A stretch of 64,000 nt of DNA from Bog-473 sp963788585 (GTDB taxonomy: Bacteria; Actinomycetota; Acidimicrobiia; Acidimicrobiales; RAAP-2): assembly GCA_963788585.1 (NCBI GenBank), contig CAWBHA010000003.1, positions 2,356,001-2,420,000 on the forward strand, given 5' to 3'. Position numbers and translations under genes: made by a program. How positions within the stretch are numbered: the stretch's first letter is position 1; each line of letters starts with the position of its first letter. Below are positions 55,230 through 64,000 of this stretch, piece by piece. The notes beneath the pieces are model-generated. The model ran no database searches. It saw only the letters and a program-made list of their open reading frames with translations, and was not told the DNA's origin.

Positions 55230-57401
55230 TCAGAAGCCAGTCGCAGCGATGATCGAACCGTTCAGATGAGTCGCAGACATGCCCCCCTCATTGGGGGCGT
55301 CACCGTACGGATTCACCGTTCCGTTGGCCGAGGCGATCCAGTAGCCGTCTCCGTCAGACGTTGTGAAGATCGCCGTTGCCGGGTTCGTCGCTCCAAAGGC
55401 GCCGGTGGCGTTGCCGTAGTAGCGAGCGTTCCCGTAGCCGTAGACCGCTCCGTTGGCGGTGAGGATCCAATAGCCGCCACCATTCGGAGTCCTGACAGCA
55501 GAGGTCACCGGAGACCCAGTGTTCCCCGGGGCGCCATAATACGCGGCATCGCCAAAGCTGTAGATATTCCCGGTCTGGGTGACGAGCCAGTATCCGTTGC
55601 CACTGGCGTCGGGCATCACGGCAACTGTTGCACCTGAGCACGCCCCGATTCCTGGGCATGACCCAGCGAAGCGTGCGTCTCCAAATGCGAAGACCCCGCC
55701 ATCGGACGCCACCATGAAATAGCCGGCGCCGTCATTGGACGGGACCATGCCAACGATCGGAGCATTCAGGCTGTTGGACAGGCCTGATCCGGCCGGGTGC
55801 ACACCGAGACCGGGGATCGAGCCATAGAACTGGGTGGTTCCGAACGAGAAGACTCCGCCGTCAGAGGCGTCGAGCCAATATCCTGCGTTGCCTCTGGTGG
55901 GAACAATGCCGACGACAGGTCGCTGAAGGTTCAGGCTGCCGGTGGAACCATAGAACGGCGCCGAGCCAAAGTTGAAGACTCCGCCATCCGAGCCCACCAG
56001 CCAGTACCCGTGCGGTTCTGGTGGCGTCGGCGTCGGCGGCACAGGATTTACAACGACACTGGTCGAGCCCGAGGAGGCAGAGAAGATCGAATCACCAGGG
56101 TAGTCGGCACTGATAGTGCTCGTGCCAAGCGGGGTGCTCGTTGTCGTGCAGCGAGCGCTTCCCGATATGACCGGCGCCGCCGGACACAGGGTGGTGGAAC
56201 CGGCACTGAAGTCGACGATGCCACTATCTGGATCTCCTCCATTGCCGGTCACGTTTGCCGTATAGGTAACCGATTGCCCATAGGTTGGAGCGTGGACGTT
56301 TGCCGAAACAGTCGTCACCGTTGGGACCGGTGGGAGGGCAATCGTGGGTCCCTGGGCAATGGTGACGTTGCCCAGGTTGTCGTTGACCTGGATCCGTGTC
56401 GAGTAAATGCCGTTTGCCAGTCCGTCGGGAATCGTGCAGACACTGTGATAGGTCGTTGTGCCAGAGACCTGCGTCGTACTCGTGCAATCGCTGAGCGGCA
56501 ATTGATTTCCTCCGGGCTCGTAAAGGAGCACCGTGTTGTAGGTGATTGGCGCACCGTTGGTCACCGTCCACGTAATGGTCGACGGATCACCGGCGGTCAC
56601 CGTCGAAGGAGACGCCACCGCCGAGCTCACTTGGGGTGCCGCAACGACGGCGCTACCTGTAACGGTAATCGTGGGTCCCGGAGCAACGGTGATGTTGCCT
56701 AAGTCGTCGTTGACCTGGATCCGTGTCGAGTAAATGCCGTTTGCCAGGCCGTCGGGGATCGTGCAGACACTCTGATACGTCGTTGTGCCTGAGACCAGCG
56801 TGGAACCGGTGCAGTAGCTAATCGGCAGCTGATTTCCTCCGGGCTCGTAGAGGAGCACGGTGTTGAAGGTCAGTGGAGCGCCGTTCGTCACTGTCCATGA
56901 GATCGTCGAGGGATCGCCGGCGGTCACCGTCGAAGGTGTGGCCAACGCCGAGCTGACTTGGGGTGCGGGGACAACCGTACTGCCCGTGACCGTGATGGCC
57001 GGTCCCGGAGCAAGCGTGATATTGCCCAAGCTGTCGTTGACTTGAATGTTTGTCGTGTAAACGCCGTCCGCCAGCCCATCTGGAATCGTGCAAGCACTCT
57101 GATAGTCGCCGTCGGACGAGGTCCCCGAAACTTGCGTTGTGGCGGTGCAGTAGCTGATCGGCAGCTGATTTCCTCCGGGCTCGTAGAGGAGCACCGTGTT
57201 GAAGGTCAGTGGAGCGCCGTTCGTCACCGTCCACGTAATGGTCGACGGATCACTGGCGGTCACCGTCGAAGGTGTCGCCAACGCCGAGGAGACCACAGGG
57301 GGAGATACTGCTCCTGCGGTCGATTGCAAGAAGAAAAGAGGAGCGAAGGCAAGGAGCGCAGCTATCCCCGTCCACAGAACGAAACGAGAGCGACTTCTCA
57401 T
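55230..57401 (-). CDS. Secreted protein with four Ig-like domains and a six-repeat module
   Basis: A 723-residue exported protein. Residues 1-31 are a signal peptide. Three tandem domains of about 110 residues follow (each with D-P-S-T-I-x-W-T-V-T-N-G-A-P and C-T-I-P-D-G-L-A), at about 35-365. A fourth Ig-like (Big-3/5 type) domain spans 370-455, then a Pro/Thr linker. The C-terminal ~270 residues are six repeats beginning G-Y-W-L-V-G-S-D-G-G-V-F-N-F-G. The third repeat has a Cys pair (G-S-C-P-G-I-G-A-C). The same C-terminal module, repeat for repeat, ends the protein at 61213. A cell-surface adhesion or carbohydrate-binding role is inference. Confidence 0.8.
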   Translation of the reverse strand: MRSRSRFVLWTGIAALLAFAPLFFLQSTAGAVSPPVVSSALATPSTVTASDPSTITWTVTNGAPLTFNTVLLYEPGGNQLPISYCTATTQVSGTSSDGDYQSACTIPDGLADGVYTTNIQVNDSLGNITLAPGPAITVTGSTVVPAPQVSSALATPSTVTAGDPSTISWTVTNGAPLTFNTVLLYEPGGNQLPISYCTGSTLVSGTTTYQSVCTIPDGLANGIYSTRIQVNDDLGNITVAPGPTITVTGSAVVAAPQVSSAVASPSTVTAGDPSTITWTVTNGAPITYNTVLLYEPGGNQLPLSDCTSTTQVSGTTTYHSVCTIPDGLANGIYSTRIQVNDNLGNVTIAQGPTIALPPVPTVTTVSANVHAPTYGQSVTYTANVTGNGGDPDSGIVDFSAGSTTLCPAAPVISGSARCTTTSTPLGTSTISADYPGDSIFSASSGSTSVVVNPVPPTPTPPEPHGYWLVGSDGGVFNFGSAPFYGSTGSLNLQRPVVGIVPTRGNAGYWLDASDGGVFSFGTTQFYGSIPGLGVHPAGSGLSNSLNAPIVGMVPSNDGAGYFMVASDGGVFAFGDARFAGSCPGIGACSGATVAVMPDASGNGYWLVTQTGNIYSFGDAAYYGAPGNTGSPVTSAVRTPNGGGYWILTANGAVYGYGNARYYGNATGAFGATNPATAIFTTSDGDGYWIASANGTVNPYGDAPNEGGMSATHLNGSIIAATGF

Positions 57402-57711
57402 GGCCTCTCAATATCGGCGGATCGCAGGGCAGGCCTTAGTTCCTGCGTCATCACCGCAGTTCCTCAGGCACCCCCACCCTTGTCGCCACTGAGACAAAGC
57501 AATGCCTCGTCGGCAAGGGCCGTGCCTTCGTCGGCGCGTCCCCCGATGCCTGCAGCCCGTCCACCAGTGCCGGGAGGCTCCAGGCTCGGGTCGGCCCGCC
57601 TGAGCGAACGAGGCGATCGCAGCATCCACAAGCCCGAGCGCCTCACCCGGCAACACCGGGTCTGGCGAGTGCGTCCGGCTCACCCGCCATGCGGCGATCG
57701 AGAGCGCAGCC
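57402..57711. other. Intergenic region, no gene recognised
   Basis: 310 bp between two secreted-protein genes on the minus strand. Short minus-strand frames have coding-like Ala/Gly content (V-D-A-A-I-A-S-F-A-Q-A-G-R) but are interrupted and match no family I know. It should contain the promoter for the gene starting at 57401. Confidence 0.35.
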
Positions 57712-60216
57712 CTAGACCGGCTTCCCCCCGACGCACCATGCGTTCGTCGGCACGCCCTGGCACGGGTTGGGCATCGTCGGGAGGTTGGTCGGCACCGTGG
57801 TCATGATCGGCGGCGTTGACGGTGTCGGGTAGTTGATCCCGGTGCACGAGACGCCGAAGCTGGGAGCGAACCCGGTCGCGCACAACACTTGCGTCAGGAG
57901 GGGGCCTCCCGTGTTGGCTGCCGTCGTCGTCACGCCGCAGCTGCTGGGGGGCTGGGCCTGCTCGAGGTTGGAGGGCGTCGAGCCGGCCGGAGCGGTGTTG
58001 CCGCCGAAGCAGTTCTGTGGTTCTCCACCGAAGAAGGTGATCTGCCCGTAGTCACCGTTCGTCGCATTGCCGTAGCCACCGTTGCCCGAGTACGTGTTGT
58101 TCAGCAGCGCGTCACCCTTGGGGTCGTAGATGCAGAACCCAGCCGTCAGCTGCCCACCCGAGCCGGTGCACAGCCCGGTCGGGCCCGGATCGCTGTCTGG
58201 ATACGGCACGAACAGGGTGCCCCAGGCGTCATTGTTGGCGAAGGTGTTGTCCATGACCGTGTCGTTGGTGGCGCCCGACACCGTCATTCCCGTCCCGGGT
58301 GGCTCGCCGGACAGCCCGGCGCCAGGAGCCTGCGGGTTGTTGTTGTTGTGCGAGAGGTTGTCCATGAACACCCAGCACGAGTGGGTGTTGGTGAAGCCAC
58401 TGACTCCACCGTAGGGACAGGCTCCGTTCTGCGGCGGTGGTGGATCGCCGGCGCTCTGCGTGTTGGTGTCGAGACCGTCGGTGTTGTCGTCGAACTGCGA
58501 ATGTTCCATCACCAGCGTGCCGCCCGAGTTCGTGCCCGAGTAGCCGAGCGCGTTGTTCTCCATCCAGGCGTTGTTGATCCACGCGTCGCACAGCTGCTGG
58601 CAGGCGCCGATGTACATGCCCGAGTCGGCGAAGTTGTTCGCGTAGACCTGGTTCCACACCCCGGGTCCTTGCGACTCTCCCGAGAAGACGCCGTAGTTGC
58701 CGGCGGCCGAGCCGCCGCCGCTCACCGTGCCGTTGAAGGTGTCGGTCGTCGTCAGGTAGCTGCCCTCGTAGCCCTGCAGCCCGATCTGGCCGCTGTCGTC
58801 GCCGCCGTCCCACCAGATCTCGTTCCCGCCGTCGCCCGCCTGGTTTCCGTGGCTGTCCTCGACGAGTTGGAAGTTGCACACGGTGAGGTTGTCGACCGAG
58901 ACGCCGTTGGCCCAGATGTCGATCCCGTTCCGGCCGAGGGGCGCGGCGGCGGAGTCCAATGGGCCGAGATCCTGGTCGGCGGCGTTGCTGCTGCATTGCG
59001 GCGCGCCGGGCTTGGTGCCGTCCACGACCACCGAGTTCCGGTTCATTCCCCGCAGGTGGATGTTGCTGGTGTGGATCTCGACGCCGCCGTACCACCCGAG
59101 GGAGACATCGTTTGCGGACGGCGGATTGATGTGATCGGCCTGCTCGTGGTAGTCGCCCGGGGCGATGAGGATCCAGTCGCCGGGCTGCGCGGCGTTCACG
59201 GCGTCCTGAATGGTCTGATACTGCCCCGGGATCCCGTCGAAGGTCCCGACCAACAGCGCGGTGCCTCCGATCGTCGGGCCGACGGGCGCCATGGCGACGA
59301 CGGGCTTGTTGAGCGGTATCGATCCGAGCGACCCGCTGAACGGGGCGCTGCCGAAGTTGAAGATCCCACCGTCGGCCGCCACCAGCCAGTAGCCGTTGCC
59401 GTCGGTGGTGGCGGCCATGCCCACGATCGGCTTGTTCAGGGGCTTGCCACCCATCGACCCCTGGAAGGTGGCCGACCCGAAGTCGAAGATCCCCCCGTCG
59501 GACGCGACGAGCCGGTACCCGGCGCCGGCGGGCATGCCACTGATCCCCACGACCGGCTCGTTCAAGGGGGTGCCGCCCATCGAGCCCTGGAACGTCGCGT
59601 CCCCGAAGTTGAAGACCCCCCCGTCGGAGGCGACGAGCCAGTAGCCGTTGCCGGTCGGTGACGCGGCCATGCCGACGACGGGCTTGTTCAGGGGCTTGCC
59701 CCCCATCGAGCCCTGGAACGTGGCGTCACCGAAGGCGAAGATCCCGCCGTCGGAGGCGACGAGCCAGTAACCGTTGCCGGTCGGTGACGCGGCCATGCCC
59801 ACGATCGGCGCGTTCAGGTGTGTGCCACCCATGGATCCGAAGAACGACGCGTCACCGAAGCTGAAGACGCCGCCGTCGGACGCGACGAGCCAGTAGCCGT
59901 TGCTCGAGGGCGTGACGGCCATCCCCACAACGGGGGCATTCAGAGGTTTGCCGCCCATGGAGCCGTTGAAGGGAGCGGCGCCCTCGGCGAAGACGCCGCC
60001 GTCGGAAGCCGCCATCCAGTAGCCGACTGGGGGACTGGAAGCGTGCGCCACGCCAGGCGACGCCGACGGCGTGGCCGCAGCGCCCGACGACTCCGTCACC
60101 CCGACCAGCACGGCGAGCACGAGCGTGGTCGCCGCGAGCAGCTGCGTCACAACGGATAGGCGACGCCTTTTCCAGTACGTCTTGACCACCCCATCACCCC
60201 ATCTCGTACAAGCCAC
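57712..60216 (-). CDS. Secreted protein with six-repeat module and right-handed beta-helix
   Basis: An 834-residue exported protein. After a signal peptide (K-R-R-R then a hydrophobic core) come six 42-residue repeats (about residues 62-320) such as G-Y-W-L-V-A-S-D-G-G-V-F-S-F-G-D-A. The rest is a parallel beta-helix of the pectate-lyase/NosD kind: Y-Q-T-I-Q-D-A-V-N-A-A-Q-P-G-D-W-I and many N-N or N-x-x-x-D turns (M-E-N-N-A-L-G-Y-S). No lyase catalytic set is obvious, so substrate and activity are unknown. The start is uncertain: GTG 60216 is used; a GTG at about 60189 just before V-K-T-Y-W-K-R-R-R is equally good. Confidence 0.8.
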   Translation of the reverse strand: MACTRWGDGVVKTYWKRRRLSVVTQLLAATTLVLAVLVGVTESSGAAATPSASPGVAHASSPPVGYWMAASDGGVFAEGAAPFNGSMGGKPLNAPVVGMAVTPSSNGYWLVASDGGVFSFGDASFFGSMGGTHLNAPIVGMAASPTGNGYWLVASDGGIFAFGDATFQGSMGGKPLNKPVVGMAASPTGNGYWLVASDGGVFNFGDATFQGSMGGTPLNEPVVGISGMPAGAGYRLVASDGGIFDFGSATFQGSMGGKPLNKPIVGMAATTDGNGYWLVAADGGIFNFGSAPFSGSLGSIPLNKPVVAMAPVGPTIGGTALLVGTFDGIPGQYQTIQDAVNAAQPGDWILIAPGDYHEQADHINPPSANDVSLGWYGGVEIHTSNIHLRGMNRNSVVVDGTKPGAPQCSSNAADQDLGPLDSAAAPLGRNGIDIWANGVSVDNLTVCNFQLVEDSHGNQAGDGGNEIWWDGGDDSGQIGLQGYEGSYLTTTDTFNGTVSGGGSAAGNYGVFSGESQGPGVWNQVYANNFADSGMYIGACQQLCDAWINNAWMENNALGYSGTNSGGTLVMEHSQFDDNTDGLDTNTQSAGDPPPPQNGACPYGGVSGFTNTHSCWVFMDNLSHNNNNPQAPGAGLSGEPPGTGMTVSGATNDTVMDNTFANNDAWGTLFVPYPDSDPGPTGLCTGSGGQLTAGFCIYDPKGDALLNNTYSGNGGYGNATNGDYGQITFFGGEPQNCFGGNTAPAGSTPSNLEQAQPPSSCGVTTTAANTGGPLLTQVLCATGFAPSFGVSCTGINYPTPSTPPIMTTVPTNLPTMPNPCQGVPTNAWCVGGKPV

Positions 60217-60286
60217 TGGTGGGCTTACTACCGATGGGATCTGTCGTCAATCGCTCTTCGTCACCGCGGCCCGATCGGCCGAGTGA

Positions 60287-61159
60287 TCACGCACCTTCCG
60301 CGCTGACCGTGCGCAGGATCTCTTCGAGGCGGTCCAGCGCGAGCAGATGGCCCTGCCCCGGGCACTCGTGCAGTCGAGCCCCGGGGATCCGCTCCGCTTG
60401 GAGGCGTCCATGGGCAAGCGGGACGTTGCGGTCTTCGTCACCGTGCCAGACGTGGACAGGGACCGCGATGTCTTCGAGGCGGAATCCCCAGGGGGTCGCG
60501 AAGAGGGAGAAGTCTTGCGCCGCAGCGAGAGCACTGGTCGAGGGGGCGCGTCGGTAGGAATCGATATAGGCCGATCGCACAGCTGGGCGGCGCATGATGT
60601 CGATGTCCGAGGGGGCGGAGTGACCGGAGGTGACCTGTATCGACCTTTCCGGCCATCGGCGAAAGAGCGAAGCGTTGACCAAGAAGAGTGGGTAGGCGAG
60701 ATACCGAGACCTGCGGGCCAGGCGGGTGATCAGCCGGTTGAGGCCCATCATTTCGTCTTCGGAGCCCGGTGCGGCCAGAGGACCCACGCCGCTGACGATC
60801 CCGGCCGCCCGTACCCGGTCGGGGAGGAACCGGGCGCATGCCGCAGCGTGGGGCCCGCCTCCCGAGATGCCGACGACGGAGAACCGGTCGAGGTGGAGGT
60901 GGTCGGCCAAGCGGGAGATGTCGGACGCCCAATCGGCCAACCGACGGTCCCGCTGGAAGGAGCTGTGGCCGTAACCGGGACGATCCACCGCGATGGATCT
61001 CACCCGAGCTGCTTCGACCGGGCCCTCGTCGAACGACACCTGGAGACGGGACCCGGGGCTTCCGTGGAAGACGAACACGGCCGGGTCCGCCGCGTCGCCG
61101 AGCTCGAGCCAGGCTAGCTCTCGACCGTCGGGCAAGCCCATGACCCGTGTGTCACGCAT
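60287..61159 (-). CDS. Alpha/beta hydrolase
   Basis: A 290-residue hydrolase. The oxyanion-hole strand reads V-F-V-F-H-G-S-P-G-S-R, the nucleophile elbow V-G-I-S-G-G-G-P-H, and the catalytic acid and His lie in W-H-G-D-E-D-R-N-V-P and G-Q-G-H-L-L-A-L. Ser, Asp and His are all present. There is no signal peptide. The substrate is unknown. ATG 61159 has TACCGT 8 bp upstream, so the mRNA is probably leaderless. It sits between two secreted repeat-protein genes in the same direction. Confidence 0.9.
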   Translation of the reverse strand: MRDTRVMGLPDGRELAWLELGDAADPAVFVFHGSPGSRLQVSFDEGPVEAARVRSIAVDRPGYGHSSFQRDRRLADWASDISRLADHLHLDRFSVVGISGGGPHAAACARFLPDRVRAAGIVSGVGPLAAPGSEDEMMGLNRLITRLARRSRYLAYPLFLVNASLFRRWPERSIQVTSGHSAPSDIDIMRRPAVRSAYIDSYRRAPSTSALAAAQDFSLFATPWGFRLEDIAVPVHVWHGDEDRNVPLAHGRLQAERIPGARLHECPGQGHLLALDRLEEILRTVSAEGA

Positions 61160-61167
61160 CCTCGACG

Positions 61168-61173
61168 ACGGTA
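61168..61173 (-). promoter_or_regulatory. Candidate -10 box, leaderless hydrolase gene
   Basis: TACCGT on the minus strand, 8 bp before ATG 61159. Confidence 0.4.
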
Positions 61174-61212
61174 GCCCGAGAGCGGACTCGGCTCCCCTTT
61201 CGGGCGGGACCG

Positions 61213-63252
61213 CTACCAGCCCGTCGCCGCGACGATCGAGCCGTTGAGCGGGGTGCCGAGCATCGAGCCGTCGTTGGGTGCGTCGCCGAAGGCCTCGACC
61301 GAGCCGTCGGCCGAGGCCACCCAGTAGCCGCGACCGTCTGCCGTGGCAAAGATGGCGCTGGCCGGGTTGAGGCCGCCGAACTGCCCGGCGGGACTGCCGA
61401 ACGAGGTGGCATCGCCGTAGGCGTACACCGCACCGTTCGCGAAGAGGATCCAGTAGCCCCCACCGTCGGGTGTGCGGACCGCGGACGCCACCGGCACGCT
61501 TTGTGGTCCGGGACCGCCGAAGTAGGGCGCGTCACCGAACGCGTAGACCGACCCCGTCTTCGTCACGACCCAATAGCCGCTCCCGGTGGCGTCGGGCATC
61601 ACCGCGACCGCGGCTCCCGCGCAGCCCCCGATGCCGGGACAGCTCCCGGCGAACTCGGCGTCACCGAAGGCGAAGACCCCCCCGTCGGACGCCACCATGA
61701 AGTACCCCGCCCCGTCGGCCGACGGCACCATGCCGACGATGGGCGCGTCGAGGGAGCGGGGGAGGCCCGAGCCGGCGGGATGCAGACCGAGGCCGGGGAG
61801 CGAGCCGTAATAGCTCGAATCGCCGAACGCGAAGACGCCACCGTCGGACGCGTCGAGCCAATAGCCACCGCGGTCCGCCGTGGGCACGACGCCGACGACC
61901 GGGCGCTGGAGCCGGAGCGATCCCGTCGAGCCGTAGAACCCCGCGGAGCCGAAGGTGAAGATCCCCCCGTCCGATCCGACGAGCCAGTAACCGTGCTGGG
62001 GCGTCGGGGTTGGGGTGGGTGTCGGTGCGGGTGTCGAGGTCGGTGTCGTGACGACGGGCGGCGGCAGCGGCGGTGCGTTCACGGTCAGCGATGTGGTCCC
62101 CGACGACGGGGAGAAGTTCGGATCCCCGAAGTACGACCCCGTCACGGTGTCCGCGCCGGGGTCGGCGCCGGCCGAGGTACACGAACCGGAACCGTCCGAG
62201 AGGGTGGCCTCGCACTGGTCGGCGAATCCGTCGTCGAACACGACGAAGCCGGTCGGGGTGCCGCCATCGGACGTGACGGTCGCGTCGTAGGTGACGACGT
62301 CTCCCTCCGCGACGTCGGAGGGACTCACCGCGACGGTGGTCGTCGTCGGGCTGCGTGGTGGCGAGCCAAACGCGATGGTCAGCGAATTGGTCCCGATGGA
62401 ATCGGGGTAGGCGAGGATGTTCCCCAGGTCGTCCGTCAGGTACACCGGCGTCGACACGACGGGCGACGAGGACGAGTCGGTGACGGCGGTGTCGTTGAAC
62501 GTCACCGAGCCGAAATCGGCCAGCGGTGGCTGCACGAAGCCGACGATCTCGTCCTCCTCGATCCATTCGGCCGACGTACCGGGGCCGCTGTAGGAGACCG
62601 GGATGGTGGCCGTCAGGCCCGACGTCACGTCCGCCAGGGAGATGGTCCACGTGTCGGCCGGGGTGGCGTCCTCGGTGATCGAGGCCTCCATCTCGTCGCC
62701 CGGCGAGACCGCGTAGAGCGGGGTCGCCGGCTCCGGGTACAACTCGAACCAGGCCGTGTAGCCGGTCTCGCCCTCGATGGTGTTCTGTGCGGTGCCGGCC
62801 TGGATGATGGTCGGGTCCTCCACCCCGTCGAGGCCGATCCACGTCGAGGACCCCGCCTCGGTGTCCGACGGCTGCACCGCCGGAACGACCCAGGTGGCAC
62901 TGATGCTCGTGAATTGGGGACCGGTGTCGATGAGCCCGGCCCAGTTCGTCGACTCGAGCGTCTGGTTCTCCTGCTCGCCCGGGAAGCTCGGCGTGCGGTT
63001 GTCCAACCAGTGGGCGCGTTCCGAGTGGCCCGGACCGAGAGACGACAGCGGGGACAGCGCCGATGTCGGCGCGAGGGAAGGACCGTCCTCCATGGTCGAA
63101 GGAGCTGGCCGGAGCGATGATGCGGCGTGCGCCGCCGGGGCGCCGGCCGTGGTCCCGACGCCGACCAGCACCAGGCCGAGCGCGAGGGCGAGAAGGGGGA
63201 CTCGGAGTCGTCGTCCGTCGGCCCACCCCGATGAGAGCGAGAAGGATCCCAT
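61213..63252 (-). CDS. Secreted glutamic (G1) peptidase with Ig-like domain and six-repeat module
   Basis: A 679-residue exported protein. Signal peptide at 1-42 (L-L-A-L-A-L-G-L-V-L-V-G-V-G). The peptidase G1 (eqolisin) domain spans about 85-310: N-W-A-G-L, A-T-W-V-V-P, W-I-G-L-D-G then I-I-Q-A-G (candidate catalytic Gln), and S-A-E-W-I-E-E-D (candidate catalytic Glu). An Ig-like domain (about 315-400), a Pro/Thr linker and six repeats starting G-Y-W-L-V-G-S-D-G-G-I-F-T-F-G follow. Acid-active proteolysis outside the cell is expected from the family. ATG 63252 has no clear Shine-Dalgarno; GTG 63288 is an alternative. Confidence 0.82.
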   Translation of the reverse strand: MGSFSLSSGWADGRRLRVPLLALALGLVLVGVGTTAGAPAAHAASSLRPAPSTMEDGPSLAPTSALSPLSSLGPGHSERAHWLDNRTPSFPGEQENQTLESTNWAGLIDTGPQFTSISATWVVPAVQPSDTEAGSSTWIGLDGVEDPTIIQAGTAQNTIEGETGYTAWFELYPEPATPLYAVSPGDEMEASITEDATPADTWTISLADVTSGLTATIPVSYSGPGTSAEWIEEDEIVGFVQPPLADFGSVTFNDTAVTDSSSSPVVSTPVYLTDDLGNILAYPDSIGTNSLTIAFGSPPRSPTTTTVAVSPSDVAEGDVVTYDATVTSDGGTPTGFVVFDDGFADQCEATLSDGSGSCTSAGADPGADTVTGSYFGDPNFSPSSGTTSLTVNAPPLPPPVVTTPTSTPAPTPTPTPTPQHGYWLVGSDGGIFTFGSAGFYGSTGSLRLQRPVVGVVPTADRGGYWLDASDGGVFAFGDSSYYGSLPGLGLHPAGSGLPRSLDAPIVGMVPSADGAGYFMVASDGGVFAFGDAEFAGSCPGIGGCAGAAVAVMPDATGSGYWVVTKTGSVYAFGDAPYFGGPGPQSVPVASAVRTPDGGGYWILFANGAVYAYGDATSFGSPAGQFGGLNPASAIFATADGRGYWVASADGSVEAFGDAPNDGSMLGTPLNGSIVAATGW

Positions 63253-63513
63253 CGTCGACGTCACCGGCTCCCACCTTGCTCGGACCACACGGGTCGCGCG
63301 TGGCCGGAAATTACCCGAGTTGCAGCGGGAGGGGTCCAGAAAAGCGGATGGCGGCGTGAACGGCGGCTGAATTCCGTGATCCCCACGTGACCGGCTCGCC
63401 GGGCGGCCGGAGCGTGCCTGCGCCGGGCCGGGCCCCCGGTTCCTCTAGGTTGGCGGGTCGCTGAGCCGCAGCGGGGGCTGCAGGCCCGGCAGGTCGCAGA
63501 GTGGAGGAGCCGC

Positions 63514-64000
63514 GTGGACCGTCCCAACGTGCTGGTGATCATGACCGACGAAGAGCGGTATCCGCCGCCCTACGAGCCCGCTGCGGTCACGAGTTTCCGG
63601 CGCGCGCAGCTGCCGGCCCGGGAGTCGTTGCGAGAGGGTGGGCTCGAGTTCCACCGGCACTACGCGGGCTCCACGGCCTGCCTCCCCAGCCGGGCCACCT
63701 TGTTCACCGGGCAATACCCCTCGTTGCACGGGGCCAGCCAGACCGACGGCATGGCCAAGCAGGCGACCGACCCCGCCATGAGCTGGCTCGATCCCGATTC
63801 GGTGCCCACGCTCGGCGACTGGTTCCGGGCCGGCGGGTACGAGACGCACTACCGGGGCAAGTGGCACGTCTCCCACGCCGACCTCCTGATCCCGGGCACG
63901 CACGAGTCGCTCATGTCCTCGGACAGCGGCGGCGCGCTCATTCGCGAGAACCTCGACGCCTACCGCAGAGCCGACCGCCTCGACCCCTTCGGGTTCTCCG
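63514..64000 (+). CDS. Sulfatase family protein, N-terminal part (runs off right edge)
   Basis: 162 codons are visible from GTG 63514, preceded by GGAGGAG. R-P-N-V-L-V-I-M-T-D-E provides the N-terminal metal-binding Asp residues. C-L-P-S-R-A-T-L-F-T-G-Q-Y-P contains the C-x-P-S-R motif whose Cys is converted to formylglycine, and H-Y-R-G-K-W-H is the next active-site segment. No signal peptide is present, so the enzyme may be cytoplasmic or exported by another route. The natural substrate (sulfate or phosphonate ester) cannot be told. Confidence 0.92.
   Translation, partial: MDRPNVLVIMTDEERYPPPYEPAAVTSFRRAQLPARESLREGGLEFHRHYAGSTACLPSRATLFTGQYPSLHGASQTDGMAKQATDPAMSWLDPDSVPTLGDWFRAGGYETHYRGKWHVSHADLLIPGTHESLMSSDSGGALIRENLDAYRRADRLDPFGFS

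Overview
The window is a high-GC chromosomal segment from an actinobacterium. The gene order (hrcA-dnaJ-rsmE-HIT-phoH-ybeY-CorC/CNNM-era, then uppS-recO-hemW-glyS, then ppdK-dnaG-rpoD), an F420-type LLM oxidoreductase, a PAC2 protein, a FolP2-like protein and many apparently leaderless transcripts fit Actinomycetota. The large secreted repeat proteins make me favour an Acidimicrobiia-like lineage, but that placement is inference; no rRNA is present to confirm it.

Layout. Bases 1-809 hold the start of a secreted 42-residue-repeat protein (minus strand, running off the left edge). Then come a decayed ClpX-type zinc-finger fragment and tRNA-Ala(GGC). Bases 1631-40467 are a dense housekeeping block: leuS; an LLM/PAC2/phosphotransferase group; a thioredoxin-TPR protein, folP2-like gene and holA; rpsT and lepA; the CIRCE-controlled hrcA-dnaJ unit with rRNA maturation and stress genes through era; a DinG-type helicase; envelope genes; uppS-recO-hemW-glyS; a DrrAB-like ABC exporter divergent from a MarR regulator; then pyruvate phosphate dikinase, primase and the main sigma factor. 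Reading these conserved genes shows twelve places where the frame must shift once to recover the family sequence, all before 32 kb. Sequence error is the simplest explanation, but it needs a check.

Bases 40.5-55 kb are accessory. tRNA-Asn(GTT) at 40549-40620 has its last 36 bp (with one flanking base) repeated exactly at 46305-46340, the signature of an element inserted in the tRNA 3' end. The enclosed 5.7 kb carries a catalase remnant, a HAD phosphatase, a haem-oxygenase-like enzyme translationally coupled to a methyltransferase, an NAD(P)-dependent epimerase-like protein and a CPBP protease, but no integrase. Beyond it lie an ECF sigma factor coupled to a membrane protein with a six-repeat NHL propeller, a VOC protein, a decayed IS30 copy, a HAD hydrolase, a nucleoside phosphorylase, an intact IS30 element with 11-bp inverted repeats, and a small secreted Cys/Pro-rich protein.

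Bases 55.2-63.3 kb are an export-protein region. Three large secreted proteins share a six-repeat module (about 42 residues per repeat, G-Y-W-L-V-A-S-D-G-G type) joined to Ig-like domains, to a right-handed beta-helix, or to a glutamic (G1) peptidase. The left-edge protein belongs to the same family. The window ends inside a sulfatase gene with an intact C-x-P-S-R motif.
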